NCBI GenBank assembly: GCA_019637975.1
Contig: JAHBUR010000007.1
Coordinates: 1-64,000, forward strand
Length of the DNA: 64,000 nucleotides
Direction: 5' to 3'
Origin: Bacteroidota bacterium
GTDB lineage: Bacteria > Bacteroidota > Ignavibacteria > UBA10030 > UBA6906
Shown here: in pieces, positions 25,775 to 33,730 of the stretch
Layout: every line of letters starts with the position of its first letter
Numbering within the stretch: the stretch's first letter is position 1
Position numbers and translations under genes: made by a program
Notes under the pieces: generated by a model
The model's database searches: none
Seen by the model: only the letters and a program-made list of their open reading frames with translations
What the model was told of the DNA's origin: nothing

Positions 25775-28111
25775 TTGAGATTAATCGAAACCGGCGCAGC
25801 GTGGGTTGCGCGTATGCTGAATGTCCCCACGTTGGCCATTACGATGTTTAAGAAAGCAAATGAAGTAAGCGGCATCGATAAGGACACGCTGCCTACCGAG
25901 CTCATTCCCCTGAATACGATTCAGTTGTCACGCGGCCTTCTGAATTTCACCCTACTGCAGAGTATCCGAAACTGGGTCTTCCCTTACTGGGCGCATCAAC
26001 AGTATGATCCCTCCTCTCCGGCGTTCATTCCCCGTTCCCATCTCGGTCTCTCCATGAATCTGACGCATCGAAACTGGACGGCAGTGGGAAGCCCGGACTG
26101 TGATGTTGAGCCGATTGTTGACCCGCGTGGAATGGTAACACCATTCCGTGATGGTTGGTCGCTGGACGTATGGCTGTTGTATGATGGCAAACTCTACTGC
26201 CCCTCGCAGCAGCGTAACGTTCGTCAACGACTCGTAAATGATGTCCCTATCGTTGAAACGACAATTGAATCCGGCGACCTTGTTCTGGTTCTGACAACGT
26301 TTGTTGTCAAAACGGAGATGGTTCACCGGGCAGAGGTAAGGAACAACTCCACGACGCCGAAACATTTCAGGCTCTTCTTTGCCGTTCGACCATTTAACCC
26401 TGAGGGCATAGGTCTTGTTCATGATGTTCAGTTCGTTACACGTGACAACTGCTTCCTGGTAAACAACAGCGCCAAAGTTCATTTTGCCGAAGAACCTGTT
26501 CGTATTGCATGCTCTGGTTACGAGGGAGGGGATTGTGCAGGTTTTGTCGCCAATGCTGGGGTGAGCGACCGGCAAGAGGCGCATTGCACGGTTGGTCTGG
26601 GGAACGCGGCCGCTGGATTCGAGGGGGACCTCATTCCGCGCGCATCAAAATCCGTTGACGCGATCTGTTCTCTGCAATCGCCTTCGGTTCGATGGGACAA
26701 GAGTCTTTCTGATGATCCGGGAAACGTGTGGGCGAGCGCGTTGGAGAAGGGCTGTCTGTTTTCAACTCCCGATCAGCGTATCAATGCGCTCCTCACATCG
26801 TCTCTATCAACACTTCTCTTGTTTGTTGACAGGCACTCCATTACGCCGGGGCCATTCACGTATCATCAGTTCTGGTTTCGCGATACCGCATACATGCTCT
26901 GGGCGCTGGAGAAATTCGGGTTCAAGCAGCACATCGCAGACGTCATGCAGGGTTTTCGGGACAAACAACAGCGGTCAGGATACTTCCGATCTCAACAAGG
27001 CGAGTGGGACTCAAACGGCCAAGTGTTGTGGCTTGCATGGCAACACCTGCGCTACACGGGCGACACCGCGTTGGTGCAGGAGCAGTTGGAATCCTTGCGA
27101 CGCGGGGCAAGGTGGATCGAGAAGAAGCGTTTGATGGGAAGCATGACTGAGCCCTACTATGGCTTGTTGCCAAGAGGCATGAGCGCCGAACATCTCGGCC
27201 TGGCCGACTATTATTTCTGGGACAACTTCTGGTCGCTTGCTGGCCTTGAGTCGTATGCCGGGATATGCGATCACCTTGGTCTGTCCGGGGAGTCGGCACG
27301 CACATGCGATGTGCTGCATCAGTATCGCAGAGATGTTGAAAGGGCGATCCGAATTTCCCGGGAGAAATCCTCAACACAAGCAATAACAGCCGGCCCTTTT
27401 CGCAACATTGATTGCGGTATGATCGGATCTGTGTGTGCGTGGTATCCTCTTCAGTTGTTCAAGCCGGATGATGCCGGACTGGGTGAGACTCTTGAAGCAT
27501 TGCATAAGAGGTTTTTCAGAAACGGCATGTTCTTCCAGGATTTCATTCACAGCGGCATGAATGCCTACCTCACCCTTCAAGTGGCGCATGCATGGCTGTA
27601 CGGTGGCAACCGGAAGAGATTTTGGGAGATATTTTCCACTGTGTGCTCATTCGCCTCACCCACGATGAATTTTCCGGAAGCTATACATCCTGTCACGCTT
27701 GGCGGCTGTATGGGAGATGGGCATCATGGTTGGGCTGCGGCCGAAATTGCCCTGGCATTGCGGGATGCTTTTCTCTACGAACAAGAAACACCCAACGGTT
27801 CACATCTGATCCTTCTTGCCGGGGTGCCTGGCTCCTGGTTTTCATCCGGCAAGGAGTTTTTCGCAGAGAAGGCGTGTGTTCATGGCGGCGTTGTTGGTAT
27901 ACGCGTGCGCTGTTCGGCATCAATGATAGAGATACAGGTAGTGTTCGAACGAATCAATACATTTGCCCCCCAACGGATGTCTATGCGTCTGCCCGTTGCG
28001 GTGAGAAGTGTTTCTGTCGATGGTGAGTCATTCGTACGGTATCAATGCAAGGGGGATGAAACACACATTGAATTGGACGCACGATCAGTTGTTGTGCGAG
28101 TGTTTCAGTGA
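25775..28111 (+). CDS. Large (alpha/alpha)6-barrel glycosidase-like protein
   Basis: About 778 residues from TTG 25775 (GGAAGG 5 bases upstream). The open frame continues upstream to 25565 but that part looks non-coding; ATG 25814 is another option. The N-terminal half is beta-rich (WTAVGSPDCDVEPIVDPRG). The C-terminal half has helical-barrel motifs (HQFWFRDTAYMLWALEKFG, GEWDSNGQVLWLAWQHL, GDGHHGWAAAEIALALRDA) as in glycogen-debranching C-domains, GH15 and GH63. No signal peptide. It probably hydrolyses or rearranges a cytoplasmic glucan or glycan; the exact family is uncertain. It is divergent from the glycolipid-type cluster and inside the same phoU-bracketed block. Confidence 0.72.
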   Translation: MRLIETGAAWVARMLNVPTLAITMFKKANEVSGIDKDTLPTELIPLNTIQLSRGLLNFTLLQSIRNWVFPYWAHQQYDPSSPAFIPRSHLGLSMNLTHRNWTAVGSPDCDVEPIVDPRGMVTPFRDGWSLDVWLLYDGKLYCPSQQRNVRQRLVNDVPIVETTIESGDLVLVLTTFVVKTEMVHRAEVRNNSTTPKHFRLFFAVRPFNPEGIGLVHDVQFVTRDNCFLVNNSAKVHFAEEPVRIACSGYEGGDCAGFVANAGVSDRQEAHCTVGLGNAAAGFEGDLIPRASKSVDAICSLQSPSVRWDKSLSDDPGNVWASALEKGCLFSTPDQRINALLTSSLSTLLLFVDRHSITPGPFTYHQFWFRDTAYMLWALEKFGFKQHIADVMQGFRDKQQRSGYFRSQQGEWDSNGQVLWLAWQHLRYTGDTALVQEQLESLRRGARWIEKKRLMGSMTEPYYGLLPRGMSAEHLGLADYYFWDNFWSLAGLESYAGICDHLGLSGESARTCDVLHQYRRDVERAIRISREKSSTQAITAGPFRNIDCGMIGSVCAWYPLQLFKPDDAGLGETLEALHKRFFRNGMFFQDFIHSGMNAYLTLQVAHAWLYGGNRKRFWEIFSTVCSFASPTMNFPEAIHPVTLGGCMGDGHHGWAAAEIALALRDAFLYEQETPNGSHLILLAGVPGSWFSSGKEFFAEKACVHGGVVGIRVRCSASMIEIQVVFERINTFAPQRMSMRLPVAVRSVSVDGESFVRYQCKGDETHIELDARSVVVRVFQ

Positions 28112-28220
28112 TGGCAGAAATGGAATAATGTGAGGATGAAAACCGGACTGGAATTTGCACTTGAGTTGGCGGAATGCGCTACACGAGAAATTCTTCCGCG
28201 ATTGAGAGGCAGGAATCGGA

Positions 28221-28385
28221 TCAAGCGCCGGATTCCGGTTTCCGCTGCTGCATTTCCTTCAAGAGCGAAATCAGTTCCGCAACAGACGCAAATCGCAGAC
28301 CCTTGATGCGAGCCCATACGATCTTTTCATCGGCATCCAATTCCTGCGCAATCAGAATTGCATCCTCATAAACTGCTTCGCGCAT
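28221..28385 (-). CDS. Small hypothetical protein
   Basis: 54 residues from an ATG at 28385 preceded by GGAAGGA at 7-base spacing. The product is helical and charged (AILIAQELDADEKIVWARIKG). No family is recognised and no partner gene is obvious. The ribosome site and sensible composition are the only support. Confidence 0.4.
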   Translation of the reverse strand: MREAVYEDAILIAQELDADEKIVWARIKGLRFASVAELISLLKEMQQRKPESGA

Positions 28386-28434
28386 ACGTTGATCCTTCCC
28401 GTTGTGCATGATTATTCTTGTTCACAGAACGGCT

Positions 28435-28668
28435 TCATTCATACATCACATCCAAACCATCAGCATTGTTGTAAAAGGATGATCGTGACGATCTTTTGGG
28501 CTGTTGCACAGGAGGAATATGTCCCAACGAAAGGCGTATGTCATACTCGGCGCTGCATTTGCGATTGAGACATTTCACGAAGAAGAGATTTCTGATGGGC
28601 TGGGAGAGAATTCGAATCCGTCCCTTGTTGCACACTTTGCATGCTTTCATGTAGTCAATCCAAGCCAT
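28435..28668 (-). CDS. Small zinc-ribbon-like protein
   Basis: 77 residues. CKVC near residue 10 and CLNRKC about 24 residues later (CxxC...CxxxxC) form a plausible one-zinc ribbon. The tail is basic and Ser-rich. No good ribosome site is seen. The plus strand across the same bases has an ATG at 28519 with a perfect AGGAGG, so either strand may be the real one; the Cys pattern favours this strand. The rest of 28112-28975 shows no convincing gene. Confidence 0.35.
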   Translation of the reverse strand: MAWIDYMKACKVCNKGRIRILSQPIRNLFFVKCLNRKCSAEYDIRLSLGHIPPVQQPKRSSRSSFYNNADGLDVMYE

Positions 28669-28975
28669 GAGTTTGGGATTCGAGTCGAGATGCGTACGCT
28701 AATCGGGCGAGTGTTGCACAACTCCTCATACACAATATAGGCTGACGTTGTAACGTAATTGTTGCCTGAAGTTTAAGAGTCTTTTAAGACGTCACTCCGG
28801 CCTGGGGGGAATATTCTGAATCGTGGGAAATCACTTCGTTTCGGCCTTAGGAAGGTTGTGAAATAGCCGACGATCGAGGGACATCTCATGGTGCTTGCTT
28901 TGCGGCCGTTATTCTCTGCACATCCAAGAAGTTTCTATCAGGCCATTCCTTTGTCTTACCCCGACAGATGGAGAT

Positions 28976-29189
28976 CACCGGGATGCACAGGAGGCCCGCC
29001 GTAATCCACAATCGATCAGGCGCCGGATCTCATCCGGGTCAGCCGCAATCTTGAACGCATGGCCGACCTCACGACCAACATAGCCGAGCAGGTGATTTTT
29101 ATGGCGGAGGCAAGGGTGGTGAAACATCAGGGCGTTCACGAACAAACGCCCGGGGAAGAATCTACGAGGTCAATCCTAACACAACATCC
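28976..29189 (+). pseudogene. phoU: Truncated, degenerate second copy of the phoU 3' end
   Basis: It aligns with 21298-21591: ACCGGGATGCACAG...GCCCGCCGT, then a loss of about 85 bases, then near-identity from CAATCGATCAGGCGC through the phoU stop region. The deletion shifts the frame and the original stop codon is altered, so it cannot make PhoU. Its last bases overlap the 3' end of the desaturase at 29162. It is the right-hand joint of the 21600-28970 block. Confidence 0.88.
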
Positions 29190-30298
29190 CTGTCGAAAAT
29201 CCAGCTGAATTTTTCCTTCCCGGAAAAACTCACACGGTTAGCTAAATTCGCGTAGCGTTCCGAAAGGTTGCAGAGATAATCCTGCGCCTTCGCCGCAACA
29301 TCCGAGAGTCCCTGAATCGTCTCCAGTCTCCAATGTTCCACCAGATCCTCGATGATGTCCGAGTAATCCTTCACGGTGTACACGCCGGTTTTCTGCGCGA
29401 CAATCGAATACTTCTCGAACAGATTCTTGTCCCTGCCGTCGTACATGAGCACGGCGGGCATGGTGATTTTTGTTTTCATCATCTTCGCAAACGAGAGTAC
29501 CGCCTGCGCAGGGTCCAGGTCGAACACCTTGCTCATGAACAGCTTGTACGCCTTTTCGTGCCGTGCCTCGTCGCCCGCAATCAGGCCGCAGATTTTGTGG
29601 AGCATATCCTCGCCCGCTTTTTTTGCAAGCACGCCCACGTTGCGGTGCGAGATTTTCGTCGCTCGTTCCTGAAATGACGTATAGATGAATCCGAGATACG
29701 GATCGTCGCCCGTTTGCGGGTCGAAGCCGTTGTTGATGAGGTGATGGACTGTTGTTTCGACGGCCCGCATATCCACGCGGCCGGAGAGGTAGAGGTACTT
29801 GTTGAGCAAGTCGCCGTGGCGGTTTTCCTCCGCCGTCCAGCCGCGGCCCCACTGTGCCCACGGCGTGTCGCTTGCGCCGGTCGGGTCTTTCACGCCCTGC
29901 AGCCGGTTGATCCACGACTGGTAGGTGGGGAGCGCCTCCTCCGTTACCATATCGCCCACTAATACCACCAACAGTTCATCCGGCAGCACAGACGCTCGCG
30001 ACCGGAACTCGGCGAGTTGCGTGTGCCAGTCCTCCTGCGTAATGTCGGGTAGAAAATCGCTGGGCTGCCAGCTCTCCTCCACGGGTACGAGTAGTTCGGA
30101 GAGATGCTGCTTGACAAATCCCTCCATGCTTTTGATCACTTCAAACCGGGAAGAGGTTACGGGGATATCATTGTCAGACGCCACAAATCGCTCCATTCGA
30201 GTGGAATATTCAAAGAACTGTGACACAATATGACGCAATTCGGGGTGAATAACAAGGAGGGGGGAGTCAGAGTCACATGTCCTAGTCATGCAAACCAT
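29162..30298 (-). CDS. Acyl-ACP desaturase (ferritin-like di-iron)
   Basis: Up to 378 residues; homologous sequence clearly begins near residue 50 (FEVIKSMEGFVKQHLSELLVPVEESWQPSDFLPD), so ATG 30196 (344 residues) is a possible start. The two iron-binding motifs are EENRHG and DEARHEKAYK, as in plant-type stearoyl-ACP desaturases. It introduces a double bond into saturated acyl-ACP using O2 and ferredoxin, so the host meets oxygen. It is convergent with phoU relics: its last 8 codons lie in the duplicated repeat, meaning the two genes were neighbours before the 7.4 kb block appeared. Confidence 0.9.
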   Translation of the reverse strand: MVCMTRTCDSDSPLLVIHPELRHIVSQFFEYSTRMERFVASDNDIPVTSSRFEVIKSMEGFVKQHLSELLVPVEESWQPSDFLPDITQEDWHTQLAEFRSRASVLPDELLVVLVGDMVTEEALPTYQSWINRLQGVKDPTGASDTPWAQWGRGWTAEENRHGDLLNKYLYLSGRVDMRAVETTVHHLINNGFDPQTGDDPYLGFIYTSFQERATKISHRNVGVLAKKAGEDMLHKICGLIAGDEARHEKAYKLFMSKVFDLDPAQAVLSFAKMMKTKITMPAVLMYDGRDKNLFEKYSIVAQKTGVYTVKDYSDIIEDLVEHWRLETIQGLSDVAAKAQDYLCNLSERYANLANRVSFSGKEKFSWIFDRDVVLGLTS

Positions 30299-30302
30299 TG
30301 AG

Positions 30303-30322
30303 GGGCAGATTTACGTCTGCCC
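30303..30322. promoter_or_regulatory. Inverted repeat at the desaturase start, possible operator
   Basis: GGGCAGA and TCTGCCC are perfect 7-base arms around TTTACG, immediately upstream of the longest desaturase start. It could be an operator for a lipid-responsive repressor or a small hairpin. No other element is evident in 30299-30485. Confidence 0.3.
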
Positions 30323-30485
30323 TGTCCGTGTTAAGTGTGGCAAATGCTGTTGAAATCTGCAAACGCGGGAGGCAAAGTCGGGACACAAGATACGTCGCCG
30401 GTTGTCCGAAGGATTATGATGTTTGAAATATCGGAGATGTTTCGTTTTCACTTCCGATCATCCTCAATAGGTCTGACAGCTTTCT

Positions 30486-31409
30486 CTACTTTGGAGGAAC
30501 ACGCATGGGTATGTCGAGTGGCAATTCTGTTCTTCTTGCCCAATCCTGAAACGAGCCGTCGTAGATTCTTACATCATGGCCCAATAAACGGGCGGCGAAG
30601 TACACGACGCTGGCAGTCTGTCCAACGTGGCAGTACGCCACGACTTGTTCGCCTTCCTTTACTTCAGCATCACGAAAGAGCATCTTCAACGTCTCATAGT
30701 CCCTGTATTTTGAGAGCTCTCGCAAGAGAGAAGTGTAGGGAATATTTACGGCGCCGGGAACATGTCCGGCTCTTGCCATTCCGCCGGAATCAGCGCCGAC
30801 GTAGAAGTGGGGAAGTCGGGCATCCACAATCCGTGTTGAAGGGGAGTTCATTGACTTCATAATCCAATCCGCATTAACGACAACATCGGAGCGGGGGTGT
30901 GTTGTGAGAGTGCCGCGTTGAACTTCAGGAATTTCGGTTGAGAGCGGCCGCTTTTCTTCGCGCCATGCGTCCAATCCTCCATCCAAAACCGACAGTTTTC
31001 CGGCAAAACCAATCTGCTCCAGCGTCCAGAATAGGCGTGCAGCCGAAACAACGGCGCCATAAATCACAACATGTGAGTTGTCGGAAACACCGGCGGATTT
31101 AAATAGAGAGTCGAGTTGAGAAACGGGAGGGAGTTCGGACGTGAGTCCCGACCCCGGTGGTTGCGGCGGCGGCGTTACGATGGATTGCCACGGAACCAAA
31201 CGGGCACCGGGAATGTGCCCGGCGTAGTACTCACCTTTGGCAAACGCCACATGCAGAATAACGAGCGAGGGATCCTGCAAATGCTTGTGAAGCCATTCGG
31301 TTGTAACGAGGATGTGGCCGGAGGGCTTCCCGTCGGTTGCGTGCAACGCGTGCAATGGGAAGAGCGTTGTGAGAACGAGAACGGCGAGAGATGCGGTGAA
31401 TCGTGACAT
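30486..31409 (-). CDS. Periplasmic thiosulfate/3-mercaptopyruvate sulfurtransferase
   Basis: 307 residues. GGAGAAG precedes the ATG; a signal peptide ends LHAT. There are two rhodanese domains: the first (about 30-160) lacks the catalytic Cys, as usual for this family. The second (about 175-300) carries it in VAYCHVGQTASVVYF. GHIPGARLVPW and GHVPGAVNIPY are the two rhodanese CH2-like motifs. It transfers sulfane sulfur to cyanide or thiols in the periplasm. Monocistronic, divergent from the deformylase gene. Confidence 0.88.
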   Translation of the reverse strand: MSRFTASLAVLVLTTLFPLHALHATDGKPSGHILVTTEWLHKHLQDPSLVILHVAFAKGEYYAGHIPGARLVPWQSIVTPPPQPPGSGLTSELPPVSQLDSLFKSAGVSDNSHVVIYGAVVSAARLFWTLEQIGFAGKLSVLDGGLDAWREEKRPLSTEIPEVQRGTLTTHPRSDVVVNADWIMKSMNSPSTRIVDARLPHFYVGADSGGMARAGHVPGAVNIPYTSLLRELSKYRDYETLKMLFRDAEVKEGEQVVAYCHVGQTASVVYFAARLLGHDVRIYDGSFQDWARRTELPLDIPMRVPPK

Positions 31410-31538
31410 AGCTTCTCCGTTGAATATTTGTCGGAATGGATTGTGGCGGACTCTTCCCTGCTAACGCCCACCGGGCCGGAAAGTTGCACCGATTTCTTTT
31501 CTGGCGGAACTCGCGTACTTTCGGTTCAGGAGGAATGT

Positions 31539-32087
31539 ATGAAACAGGAAATTCTGTTGCTGGGGAATCCCGTCCTCAGGACGAAATGCAGGCCCGTGAA
31601 GAACTTCAACTCCCGGCAATTGCGCAGCGTTATCACCGATTTGCGTGACACGCTGTACGATTTCAGGAAACGCAACGGATTCGGCCGTGGCATTGCTGCC
31701 CCGCAAATCGGAATCACACGGCAAATCATCTTCATTCACATTAACGAACCCATCGCAATCATCAATCCGAGAATCATCAAACGCAGCAAAAGGCTCTGTT
31801 CGTTGTGGGATGATTGCTTCAGCTTCCCCAACCTCACCGTGAAGGTGAAACGACATTATTCTATAGAGGTTCGCTATCAAGATGAAATGGGGGAGAAGAA
31901 GACGCTACAAGCCAGCGGGGCACTTTCGGAACTATTGCAACACGAGATTGATCATCTGAACGGCGTTCTGGCAATTGATCGGGCGATCAACTCGACGCAC
32001 ATCATTCTTCGGTCCGAGTTCGAACTCCACAGAGATTTCTCACCACAAAGGCACAAAGGAACACGAAGTCTCACAAAGAATAAGTGA
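31539..32087 (+). CDS. Peptide deformylase-like protein with divergent motif 2
   Basis: 182 residues from ATG 31539 (AGGAGG upstream). Motif 1 is GRGIAAPQ (residues 49-56), motif 3 is HEIDH (135-139). Motif 2, normally EGCLS, is DDCFS (91-95): the metal-binding Cys is kept but the two preceding residues are replaced by Asp. The fold elements between motifs are conserved. Peptide deformylases remove the N-formyl group from nascent chains; a second, divergent copy often protects against inhibitors or acts on special substrates. The last ~15 residues are encoded by an intergenic repeat (32041-32130), so the natural C-terminus is extended. Confidence 0.8.
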   Translation: MKQEILLLGNPVLRTKCRPVKNFNSRQLRSVITDLRDTLYDFRKRNGFGRGIAAPQIGITRQIIFIHINEPIAIINPRIIKRSKRLCSLWDDCFSFPNLTVKVKRHYSIEVRYQDEMGEKKTLQASGALSELLQHEIDHLNGVLAIDRAINSTHIILRSEFELHRDFSPQRHKGTRSLTKNK

Positions 32088-32130
32088 CCAACCTTTGTGG
32101 AACTTTGTGTCACTTCGTGACTTCGTGTTG
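32041..32130. repeat. Imperfect inverted repeat of the CACAAAG/CTTTGTG type
   Basis: CACAAAGGCACAAAGGAACA on the left is mirrored by TTTGTGGAACTTTGTGTCAC and CACGAAGTC by GACTTCGTG on the right. It resembles a dispersed intergenic element seen in many bacterial genomes. It runs into the end of the deformylase reading frame. Confidence 0.55.
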
Positions 32131-32145
32131 AAAAACCATGTAACG

Positions 32146-33282
32146 CTAATCATCAGCCTCTGCTCTTCCCCAATTCGTCTTCACACAATACCCGAAAATC
32201 TTATCCGAGTAGTTCTTGAAAAGAGGGAACTCGATTCCGCTTCCCTCCAGCAGCTTGTCTGCATTTGACGAATCGAACAGACGGTTGACGGTGACGTAGG
32301 GAAGCAGCGTGTCGAGCTGCGACATGAGTGCATCTTCGCGTCCCCGCATTGCCGAGCGGCGCTTTTCGTATTCTTCTTTTGAGATGAATTCCATTGTGCG
32401 TGGATGTTTCAGCGGTGTATGCTTGTCGAAGTACTTCACGGCGGCAACAACCACTTCGTCGAGTCGGGCGGCACGGTTGGGTCCGGCGGTTATGTGGAAC
32501 ACCTTGCCAACGGATTCTTCTTTTGTGAGAATGTGAACCATCGCATCGTCCACCCAATCAATTGGCACCAAATCCATCAGTGTGTCGGGCGTGCCGGGGA
32601 CGTACGTGAGCAAGCCCTTCTGCACGAGGCGGAGAGGGATGTAGATAACGTTGAACGAGCTGGTTTTGCCCGTACGCGAATCGCCGATGATAATGCTGGG
32701 ACGGAAGACTGTACAAGGGATTTTGTCGAAGTTGTTCCGCACGATCCGCTCGGATTCGTTCTTCGACTGCTCGTACGTGTTGAAGAACTTCTGCCCCATC
32801 TCCAATTCGTCTTCGTAAATGTGACCGCCCCGCTGCCCGGACACCGACGAGCTGCCGATGTACACGAAGCGTTCAAGCCTTCCGCGTTCAGCGGCCATGT
32901 GGGCGATGGAAAGAAGCCGCTTCGTCCCGCCGCAATTCAGTGCCCGCGCTTCGTCAATCGGATGATCGAAGCGAATCGTGGCGGCGCCGTGCACAATGTG
33001 CGTCGCTTCCTTGACGATGCGCTCAATCTGCGCCGGGTTCAGGCCGCAATGATCAAGCCCCACATCACCCAATATCCCTTCAATGCGTTCCGGCGCATCG
33101 GGGATAGTGAACTCATCGGCAATCTGCCGGGCAATGTTCTGCGTACGCTCGTTCGCTTCGCCTTCGTCTTCTCCCCGCACAAGCAGTGTGATAGTTGAGT
33201 CCGGGAATTTGCTCAGCAGCCGCGGAATCAAATTCTTGCCGACCAATCCCGTGCCGCCGGTGATGAAGAAATGTTTGGACAT
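32146..33282 (-). CDS. SDR-type NAD(P)-dependent reductase/epimerase (acyl-CoA-reductase-like)
   Basis: 378 residues from ATG 33282. The Rossmann start is FITGGTGLVGKNLIPRLL, the active site is YEQSK (YxxxK) after VYIGSSSVSG, and MDLVPIDWVDDAMVHIL is the substrate-side motif of extended SDRs. The family with closest feel is the male-sterility/thioester-reductase NAD-binding group. It may reduce a fatty acyl thioester or act on a sugar. A longer frame upstream to 33387 is not needed. The neighbours give no clue to its substrate. Confidence 0.8.
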   Translation of the reverse strand: MSKHFFITGGTGLVGKNLIPRLLSKFPDSTITLLVRGEDEGEANERTQNIARQIADEFTIPDAPERIEGILGDVGLDHCGLNPAQIERIVKEATHIVHGAATIRFDHPIDEARALNCGGTKRLLSIAHMAAERGRLERFVYIGSSSVSGQRGGHIYEDELEMGQKFFNTYEQSKNESERIVRNNFDKIPCTVFRPSIIIGDSRTGKTSSFNVIYIPLRLVQKGLLTYVPGTPDTLMDLVPIDWVDDAMVHILTKEESVGKVFHITAGPNRAARLDEVVVAAVKYFDKHTPLKHPRTMEFISKEEYEKRRSAMRGREDALMSQLDTLLPYVTVNRLFDSSNADKLLEGSGIEFPLFKNYSDKIFGYCVKTNWGRAEADD

Positions 33283-33442
33283 GTCCGTTTCAGATATTGA
33301 ACTGGTAATACAAGATACAAAAAACACTGCTCTGTGAAAAAAGCAATCAAGTCGTCTGTTGGTTCGCGTTTCTGTTGAAACCTGCAACAGTGTCAGTTGA
33401 CCGAGAGGATTTGATCGTTATCGCTTTTCTTTGCGATTATTC

Positions 33443-33471
33443 TTGACTTCTTGCTGCGATGATGTTATATT
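33443..33471 (+). promoter_or_regulatory. Sigma70-type promoter with long leader
   Basis: TTGACT at 33443-33448 and TATATT at 33466-33471 are 17 bases apart. The leader to the lipoprotein start is about 250 bases and contains the repeat and microsatellite described next; no gene is seen in it. Confidence 0.6.
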
Positions 33472-33605
33472 GCGGCCAGTCGAAGATGTTCCAAGCTTGC
33501 TCACTTTGGTTTAGTTGTTCTTTGACTTGGATGAGAATGTGGGGTGGTGTGGCGATAGGGTTGTAGCTTCACCTTGGAAAGATGTCTCATCTCTTTTTGC
33601 CAAAT

Positions 33606-33650
33606 AGATTGGCGGAAGCATCTCCCGCCAGACGGATTGGCGGGCAGGCA
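33606..33650. repeat. Short GC-rich inverted/direct repeat in the leader
   Basis: ATTGGCGG...AAGCATCTCCCGCCA is followed by ATTGGCGGGCAGGCATCTC, so the unit ATTGGCGG...GCATCTC occurs twice, and CCCGCCA/TGGCGGG can pair. It abuts the TCTCA array, which may have grown from its CATCTC end. Confidence 0.5.
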
Positions 33651-33695
33651 TCTCATCTCATCTCATCTCATCTCATCTCATCTCATCTCATCTCA
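33651..33695 (+). repeat. Pentanucleotide microsatellite, TCTCA x 9
   Basis: Nine perfect copies of TCTCA, 35 bases before the lipoprotein start and inside the transcribed leader. Such arrays change length by slippage and could alter ribosome access or spacing. Confidence 0.9.
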
Positions 33696-33730
33696 TAATA
33701 GAGACTTTTATCTCTTAAGTGGAGGAGACT

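Noticed and set aside
28504-28740. Plus-strand 78-codon ORF with perfect AGGAGG
   Set aside because: Not listed as a gene because the opposite strand has a zinc-ribbon Cys pattern and this frame has no recognisable feature; mentioned as a finding instead.
21600-28970. Genomic island with transposase or integrase
   Set aside because: The block is flanked by phoU repeats, but no recombinase, tRNA or attachment site is visible, so only a rearrangement is claimed.
29238-29915. 225-codon minus-strand frame overlapping the desaturase
   Set aside because: Same strand, other frame of a gene with clear di-iron motifs; Arg/Gly-rich shadow.
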